NCBI GenBank assembly: GCA_037446115.1
Contig: JBBIJF010000013.1
Location: 1 to 64,000 of the forward strand
Origin: JANWXD01 sp037446115
GTDB lineage: Bacteria; Acidobacteriota; Terriglobia; Bryobacterales; Bryobacteraceae
Direction of reading: 5' to 3'
DNA length: 64,000 bases
The notes beneath the pieces are model-generated. The model worked only from the letters and a program-made list of their open reading frames with translations, was not told the origin of the DNA and did no database searches. Numbering within the stretch: the first letter of the stretch is position 1; each line of letters opens with the position of its first letter. Below are positions 59,120 to 64,000 of the stretch, in pieces. The translations under genes were made by a program, and so were the position numbers.

Positions 59120-60679
59120 TTGTCGCGGAGCAAAGCCAGCGCCGCGTGGCTGCTCGCTCTGGCGGGCGCCGCAGCCGCGGTGTTGTTCTTGTTTGCCAGG
59201 GTCTCGCCTTCGCATCCCTTTGCTTACGACGAAGCCGATTACATGTATGCGGCGACGCGCGGCATCGGGAACAATTACTGGGACCGCCCTTCGATCTCCT
59301 TTGTCGAGTTTGTCTCCAAGGGGCTGGAACTGGCGCGCAATCCCGGGCTGCGGGGCAACTTTTCCCAATACATCCGCTCGACGGGTGATATTACGTTTTA
59401 CCGGCACTTCCACGGCCCATTGTACTCGCAGTGGGTCGGGGTTTGGCACGCCCTCGGGGTGCGAACCGAGGCCGGCTACCGCAGAACGGGGCTGGTGCTT
59501 CACCTGCTGACGGCGGTGGTGATCTACTTCGGCTATCGCGCCGTATTTCCGTCGCTGCCGGCTGCGGGCGCCTTTGTGGCTGCGGCGGCTTTTCTGACGA
59601 ACCGCACCGCGCTGGTGACATCCCTGGCCATCACCCAGCACACGCTGTTTATTTTTCTTACCGTCGTGACCCTGTTTCTGACGGCGCGGTTTTGCCGTGA
59701 GCTGGCGCCGCGCTACTGGTACGGCGCGATGGCCTCTCTGGCCCTGGCATTTGCCACGGTGGAGACGAGCGTGCTGGTGCTGGCCGCGCTGGCCCTCACG
59801 CTGGCCGTGCTGGGTGCACGCCTCAGGGCACAGTGGCCGCCAAGGGAGCTGGTGCGGCTGCTGCTCAAGGGCGTCGCAGTGTTTGTAGCGGTGCTCGTTG
59901 CGGTATGGCCGGCGAGTCTGCTGAAGCTGAGTCTTCTCAAAGGCTACCTGTATCTGGCCTACATGACGCTGCGGCGGAAGACGTTCGTTCCCACGGGGCC
60001 GGAGGAGCTGTGGGCAGCCAAGCTGCGGACTGCCCCGCTCGAGTTCGTGCTGCCGGCACTGGCGGTGGCGGTCACGCTGCTCTTCTGGCGCAAACTTTCC
60101 CACCGGCGCGAACTGGCGCCGTTTCTGGTGTACGCCGGGATGTTTCTCGTGACCACCCTCGTGATCACCCTTTCGTACACGCACTATCACGGATCGCTGA
60201 TGGCGGCACTGGCGGTTCTCACCGGCGCCTGGTTCGGGGAGCTGTGGCGCCGCCGGGGAACACTGGTCAGGGTAACGGCGCTCGGGCTGGTTCTGGCCGT
60301 TTTGGGAGGCATGGCGCACGGCTATTATCTGGAAGCGCGCGCCCTTGAGATGCAACCGCCCGCGAGCAAACAAGTGCTGGAGTATCTGGGGTCGCAGCCC
60401 GGGAATCTGCAAGAAGTCTGGTTGATACCGTTCACGCTGGTGCCGATCCTGCACTTTTACCATTCCGAAACCCGTTTCGTCGGATATGACACGGACCGTG
60501 CACCGGAGGAGTTGGCGGCGGAGGTCATGCGAGAAGAATCTTCCGCACAAATTTTGTGTGAAGTCCGCCAATGTGCGGCGCTGGAGGCGGCGCTGGGGAA
60601 ATACGGACAGGTAAGGCGGATCAGAATCGCGCGGGGTTGGGACGGAGAAATTCACTTGCTGCGGCTGGAGCGGCGCTGA
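59120..60679 (+). CDS. Multi-pass GT-C-like membrane glycosyltransferase
   Basis: A 519-aa protein with about 11 helices and FAYDEADYMY early in the first outer loop: the DE pair is the usual GT-C catalytic/metal motif. The C-terminal part (about 410-519) lies outside the membrane. It should add a sugar from a lipid-linked donor to a periplasmic acceptor. The TTG start rests on the promoter position; ATG 59042 is the alternative. It is followed 8 bases later by the oxidoreductase-epimerase fusion. Confidence 0.75.
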   Translation: MSRSKASAAWLLALAGAAAAVLFLFARVSPSHPFAYDEADYMYAATRGIGNNYWDRPSISFVEFVSKGLELARNPGLRGNFSQYIRSTGDITFYRHFHGPLYSQWVGVWHALGVRTEAGYRRTGLVLHLLTAVVIYFGYRAVFPSLPAAGAFVAAAAFLTNRTALVTSLAITQHTLFIFLTVVTLFLTARFCRELAPRYWYGAMASLALAFATVETSVLVLAALALTLAVLGARLRAQWPPRELVRLLLKGVAVFVAVLVAVWPASLLKLSLLKGYLYLAYMTLRRKTFVPTGPEELWAAKLRTAPLEFVLPALAVAVTLLFWRKLSHRRELAPFLVYAGMFLVTTLVITLSYTHYHGSLMAALAVLTGAWFGELWRRRGTLVRVTALGLVLAVLGGMAHGYYLEARALEMQPPASKQVLEYLGSQPGNLQEVWLIPFTLVPILHFYHSETRFVGYDTDRAPEELAAEVMREESSAQILCEVRQCAALEAALGKYGQVRRIRIARGWDGEIHLLRLERR

Positions 60680-60687
60680 AGCCGGCG

Positions 60688-62736
60688 ATGCGCACCGAGA
60701 CTCGCGTCGGAATCGTGGGGGCAGGGTATGTGTGCGCACATCATTTGCGAGCCCTGCGGGACCTCGGATTCGTGCGGGTCGTGGCGGTTTGCGATGTGGA
60801 CGAGCAAAGGGCCCGCCGGATGGCGGCGCGATTCCGCGTGGAGCGCGTATGCCGGAGTGTGGCGGAGATGGCCGAGCATCGGCCCGACGTCATTCACATC
60901 CTGACGCCGCCGGAGACGCACTGCGCGCTCGCCATGGAGGCCTTGCAGATCGGCTGTCACGTCTTCGTCGAGAAGCCCATGGCGGAGACGGTGGAAGAAT
61001 GCGAGCGCATGATCGAGGCCGCGCAGGAGGCCGGCCTGGTCCTGTCGGTGAATCATTCGGCGCGATTCGATCCGGCCGTCCGGGACGCGATTGCCCGGGT
61101 GCGGCGGGGAGAGTGCGGCGACGTGGTAGGCGTGCTGTTTGTGCGGAGTTCGGACTATCCGCCCTATGCAGGCGGTGCGCTGCCGGCCTGGTACCGGCAG
61201 GGTTCGTACCCGTTCCGGGATCTGGGAGTCCACGGCTTGTACCTGCTTGAAAGCTTTCTCGGGCCGGTGAAGGGACTGCACGTGCATTGCTCGAGCGCAC
61301 GGCAAGACCTGCCGCAGATGCTGGATGAGTGGCGGTGCACGGTGGAGTGCGAGCGAGGCACCGGACAGATCTTCCTGTCGTGGAATGCGCGGCCGATTCA
61401 AAACGAGCTCTGGATCCACGGCACGCGGGGCGTGGCGCACGTAGACTGTTTCTTGCAACTCTGCCAAGTACATCGCGCCTGGCCCCTGCCCAAGCAGGCG
61501 CTGTTTGTGGCGAACGGGGTTGCGCAGGCGGCCCGGAGGCTGGGGAGAGTGCCGTGGAACGTGGTGCGCTTTGCGAGCGGTTCGCTGAAACCTTCCCCCG
61601 GCATCTACGCTTCCGTCCAGGAATTTCACCGCGCGCTGGCCGAAGGGAAGCCGGTTCCGGTCAGTGCCGAAGAAGGGCGTCGGAGCGTGTACTGGCTGGA
61701 GAAGGCCGGCCGCGAGGCGGACGAGCTCCTGCACCGCCGCCGCGCGCGCTTTGCTGCCGTGCCGCAGCAGGCCCGCATCCTGGTGACGGGAGCCGGCGGA
61801 TTTCTCGGACGGGCGCTGGTACGAAAACTTCGGGAACAGGGGGAGAAGCCGCGATTACTGCTGCGCCGGCCGGCCGCCGACGGATGTGATCTGCCTGTGG
61901 CCTACGGGAATTTGGGAGACCCGGAAGCCGTGGACCGGGCGGTCAGTGGCGTAGAGATTGTGTTCCACGTCGGTGCGGGCATGCGAGGGGGACCGTCCGA
62001 GTTTCAGGCAGGGACGATCTGGGGGACGCGCAACGTCATCGAGGCCTGCCTGCGGCACAAGGTCAAGCGGCTCGTCTACGTCAGCTCCCTGGGGGTGCTC
62101 GACCATGCCGGCCACCGGCCGGGACAAGTGGTGACGGAAGACTCTCCGCTCGAGCCGCACCCGGAGCGAAGAGGCTGGTACACGCGCAGCAAGCTGGAGG
62201 CGGAGATGATGGTCCGGGACGAGATTCGGGAGCGGGGCCTGCCGGCGGTGATTCTGCGCCCAGGGCAGATTTTCGGTCCGGGGGCGGAGCGCACGGCTCC
62301 GAACGGCGTGATCGCGTTCGGGAGCCGGTGGATTGTGGCCGGGCGAGGGCGGTTTCCGCTGCCCCTGGTTTATGTGGAGGACGTTGCCGACGCGCTGCTG
62401 CTGGCTGCGACCGCAGAGCAGGCGTGCGGGAGCGTGATTCACGTGGTGGATCTGACGGAGGTGCGGCAGAACGAGTATCTGGAGTGGTGCTGCAAGCGGC
62501 TGGGGGGCGAGATTCGCGTTCGCCGCGTGCCGTTCGCGATATTGCTGGCGGCCGCGGCGGCGGCGGAGCTGCTTGCCCGAGCCGCCGGTCGCAGCGCACC
62601 TCTGTCGGTTTATCGCGTACGCTCGTTGCGCCCGTTGTGGCCGTGCGACGTCTCGCGCGCCAGGGAGCTGCTGGGCTGGGAGCCGCGGGTGGGCGTGCGC
62701 GAAGGGCTGCGGAGAACCTTTGACGTCGTGGAATGA
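60688..62736 (+). CDS. Fusion: Gfo/Idh/MocA oxidoreductase + NAD-dependent epimerase (SDR)
   Basis: The 682-aa protein has an N-terminal oxidoreductase (1-350): GIVGAGYVCAHHLRAL, FVEKPMAETVEE (Lys) and FRDLGVHGL, then an extended SDR (about 362-680): ILVTGAGGFLGRAL, YVSSLGVLDH, the Tyr497-x3-Lys501 pair in WYTRSKLEAE and ILRPGQIFGPG. Both active sites are intact. Together they could oxidise and epimerise a nucleotide sugar, or oxidise and reduce at two carbons, to give a rare sugar for this cluster. It overlaps the YdcF gene by ATGA. Confidence 0.87.
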   Translation: MRTETRVGIVGAGYVCAHHLRALRDLGFVRVVAVCDVDEQRARRMAARFRVERVCRSVAEMAEHRPDVIHILTPPETHCALAMEALQIGCHVFVEKPMAETVEECERMIEAAQEAGLVLSVNHSARFDPAVRDAIARVRRGECGDVVGVLFVRSSDYPPYAGGALPAWYRQGSYPFRDLGVHGLYLLESFLGPVKGLHVHCSSARQDLPQMLDEWRCTVECERGTGQIFLSWNARPIQNELWIHGTRGVAHVDCFLQLCQVHRAWPLPKQALFVANGVAQAARRLGRVPWNVVRFASGSLKPSPGIYASVQEFHRALAEGKPVPVSAEEGRRSVYWLEKAGREADELLHRRRARFAAVPQQARILVTGAGGFLGRALVRKLREQGEKPRLLLRRPAADGCDLPVAYGNLGDPEAVDRAVSGVEIVFHVGAGMRGGPSEFQAGTIWGTRNVIEACLRHKVKRLVYVSSLGVLDHAGHRPGQVVTEDSPLEPHPERRGWYTRSKLEAEMMVRDEIRERGLPAVILRPGQIFGPGAERTAPNGVIAFGSRWIVAGRGRFPLPLVYVEDVADALLLAATAEQACGSVIHVVDLTEVRQNEYLEWCCKRLGGEIRVRRVPFAILLAAAAAAELLARAAGRSAPLSVYRVRSLRPLWPCDVSRARELLGWEPRVGVREGLRRTFDVVE

Positions 62737-63371
62737 AACGGTGGAGGAAGGCCGCGCAGGGCGTCTGGAGGGTTACGCGGACCCTGTGTGTGCTGTTTGC
62801 GGCCGTGTTCGCCATCGTGCATGTCACGCCTCTGGTGCCGTGGGTCGCGGCGTGGCTTTCCGACGACTGGCGTGGCACGCACGGAGACATACTCATCATC
62901 CTGGGTGCGGACCAGCTCGGGGACGGAACCATAGGGATCAGTTCATACTGGCGAGCGGTCTACGGAGCGCGGGCGTTCCACGCAGGGAATTTCCGGACGG
63001 TCGTCATCAGTGGCGGTACCACAATGGCAGGTCCGTCCCTGGCCTCGCAGATGGCGGAGTTCATGGCGGCGCTCGGAGTGCCGCGGGACCGGATCGTGCT
63101 GGAGGAAGGAAGCTGGAACACGCGCCTCAACGCGCTCTACACGGCGGCGATGGTGCGCAACTGGCCCGGGAAGAAAGTACTGCTCACCAGCGACTACCAC
63201 ATGCGCCGAGCCCGGCGTTGTTTTCTGAGAGCCGGCCTGGACGTTGAGCCGGCGCCGTTTCCGGATGTGATGAAACGGTTCAACAACCCGCTGGAGCGCT
63301 GGGTGTGCGCCTGGGTGGTCGGCGTGGAGGTGGCGAAGCTGGCGTGGTACTGGGCCAGAGGGTGGGTCTGA
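62733..63371 (+). CDS. YdcF/SanA/ElyC family (DUF218) membrane protein
   Basis: A 212-aa protein with one N-terminal membrane helix (about 15-40) and a DUF218 domain: ILIILGADQLGDG, GARAFHAGNF, VVISGGTT, EEGSWNTRLNA and LLTSDYHMRRA. ElyC and SanA influence undecaprenyl-phosphate recycling and envelope integrity. Placement at the end of a lipid-linked glycan cluster fits that. It overlaps the fusion gene upstream by ATGA. Confidence 0.88.
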   Translation: MKRWRKAAQGVWRVTRTLCVLFAAVFAIVHVTPLVPWVAAWLSDDWRGTHGDILIILGADQLGDGTIGISSYWRAVYGARAFHAGNFRTVVISGGTTMAGPSLASQMAEFMAALGVPRDRIVLEEGSWNTRLNALYTAAMVRNWPGKKVLLTSDYHMRRARRCFLRAGLDVEPAPFPDVMKRFNNPLERWVCAWVVGVEVAKLAWYWARGWV

Positions 63372-63375
63372 GGGC

Positions 63376-63393
63376 CGGCCGCCCGTGCGGCCG
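63376..63393. terminator. GC hairpin between convergent genes, possible terminator
   Basis: CGGCCGC-CCGT-GCGGCCG forms a 7-bp stem starting 5 bases after the YdcF stop. There is no T-run, so it is only a candidate for ending the glycan operon. Confidence 0.35.
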
Positions 63394-63485
63394 ACAACGT
63401 GTGGGGACGTGCGGGCTCGCCCGAGCCGCAGCAAGAGGACGCCCACGCGGCCAAGATCCCACCCGCAGACGGTTGTCTCCAGCCG

Positions 63486-64000
63486 CTAACGGGACACCGC
63501 CGCCTGCTTGAGCAGGAGACTTTCGACCTCTGCGGCCGGCAGGGCGGCGCCGAAGAGGTATCCCTGCATGCGGTCGCAACCGACGGCACGCAGCGCCGCC
63601 AGCTGCGACTCGTTCTCCACGCCCTCGGCCACCACGGTGAGCCCCAGGCTGTGGGCTACAGAAACAATGGCTCGAACGAGCGGCAGGGTGGAGGTGTCCT
63701 TTTCGAGTTCGGCCAGAAAGGACTGATCTATTTTCACGGTGTCAATGGGCAGCCGGCGGAGATAGCTGAGCGAGGAATAGCCGGTGCCGAAATCATCAAT
63801 CGAAATGGAGACGCCCAGGGCTCGCAGGCGCTCCATCTGCCGCAACGATTCCTCGACGTCGCGCATGATGACGCTCTCGGTGAGCTCGAGTTCCAGCAAG
63901 GACGGCTCCAGGCCGCTGGCCGACAAGGCCTGTGCCACAGCCTGAATAAAATCCGTGCGGGCAAATTGCATCGGGGAAACGTTCGCCGCCACGCGCACGG
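63486..64000 (-). CDS. EAL-domain c-di-GMP phosphodiesterase, 5' part cut by window edge
   Basis: The frame comes in from the right edge and ends at 63486; only the last about 171 codons are visible. It shows the core of an EAL domain: ANVSP, LELTES, DDFGTGYSSLSYL, VKIDQSF, AEGVE and QGYLFG. The Asp pair, Lys and Glu needed for metal and catalysis are present, so the enzyme should split c-di-GMP. The EAL motif itself and any sensory or GGDEF part lie outside the window. Confidence 0.92.
   Translation of the reverse strand, partial: VRVAANVSPMQFARTDFIQAVAQALSASGLEPSLLELELTESVIMRDVEESLRQMERLRALGVSISIDDFGTGYSSLSYLRRLPIDTVKIDQSFLAELEKDTSTLPLVRAIVSVAHSLGLTVVAEGVENESQLAALRAVGCDRMQGYLFGAALPAAEVESLLLKQAAVSR

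Noticed and set aside
59066..60739. 557-codon minus-strand open frame opposite the GT-C gene
   Set aside because: Gln/Arg/His-rich shadow; the plus strand encodes a clear membrane enzyme.

Overview
The window is high-GC bacterial DNA with a gene content typical of Acidobacteriota, most likely the Bryobacterales (Solibacter-like) group. Pointers are a SpoIVB/S55-type secreted peptidase, a DUF1080 protein, twin-arginine Gfo/Idh/MocA and DUF362 proteins, a PEP-CTERM protein, bactofilin and a single-chain AceE. The phylum is an inference from gene families; there is no rRNA in the window. No phage, insertion sequence or CRISPR array was seen.

Layout. 1-5146: truncated M19 dipeptidase, an unknown protein, aceE and an ornithine-cyclodeaminase-family gene. 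5137-9383: two tiny zinc-ribbon proteins, fabD, a PpiC/SurA-like lipoprotein and a membrane protein. 9454-13575: an SDR, an O-antigen-ligase-like protein, tryptophanase and a methyltransferase whose frame is interrupted by a UGA exactly where ArsM-type enzymes carry a cysteine. 13656-21842: PEP-CTERM protein, bactofilin, tRNA-Leu(UAA), AbgT-type transporter, S55 peptidase, beta-propeller protein, DUF1080. 21897-24765: the operon cdaA-ybbR-glmM (c-di-AMP synthesis plus peptidoglycan precursor). 24888-28161: DUF362 protein and a family of unknown secreted proteins with a 5'-truncated, mosaic tandem copy. 28260-33194: a full potABCD polyamine ABC operon with a glycosidase-like last gene. 33250-37502: hexuronate genes (uxaC, oxidoreductase, tagaturonate epimerase). 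37575-45889: flavin reductase, pirin, truB, ABC exporter, tRNA-Gly(UCC), S9 peptidase and a frameshifted gene. 46201-50753: an MFS organic-acid transporter coupled to a ferredoxin-like protein and a cysteine-rich unknown protein, an oxidoreductase and a membrane protein. 50846-63371: a glycan-assembly cluster rich in unusual fusions (HAD-nucleotidyltransferase, CofD/YvcK-GT2, Gfo/Idh/MocA-SDR). 63486-end: an EAL-domain protein cut by the window edge.

How it works together. Three themes recur: envelope and glycan construction (glmM, O-antigen ligase, bactofilin, the 50.8-63.4 kb cluster, YdcF), uptake and breakdown of plant-type sugar acids and polyamines (uxaC/uxaE, MFS, pot), and secreted or periplasmic proteins of unknown role. 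Operons are tightly packed with ATGA/GTGA overlaps.

The most interesting signals are (1) the probable selenocysteine codon in the ArsM-like methyltransferase at 12844-13575, with a hairpin directly after the UGA; (2) a repeated promoter layout in which a -10 hexamer lies exactly 6-7 bases before the start codon, implying leaderless mRNAs; (3) the MFS/ferredoxin/cysteine-rich triad; and (4) the fusions in the glycan cluster. All calls are by eye from the sequence; no database search was possible.
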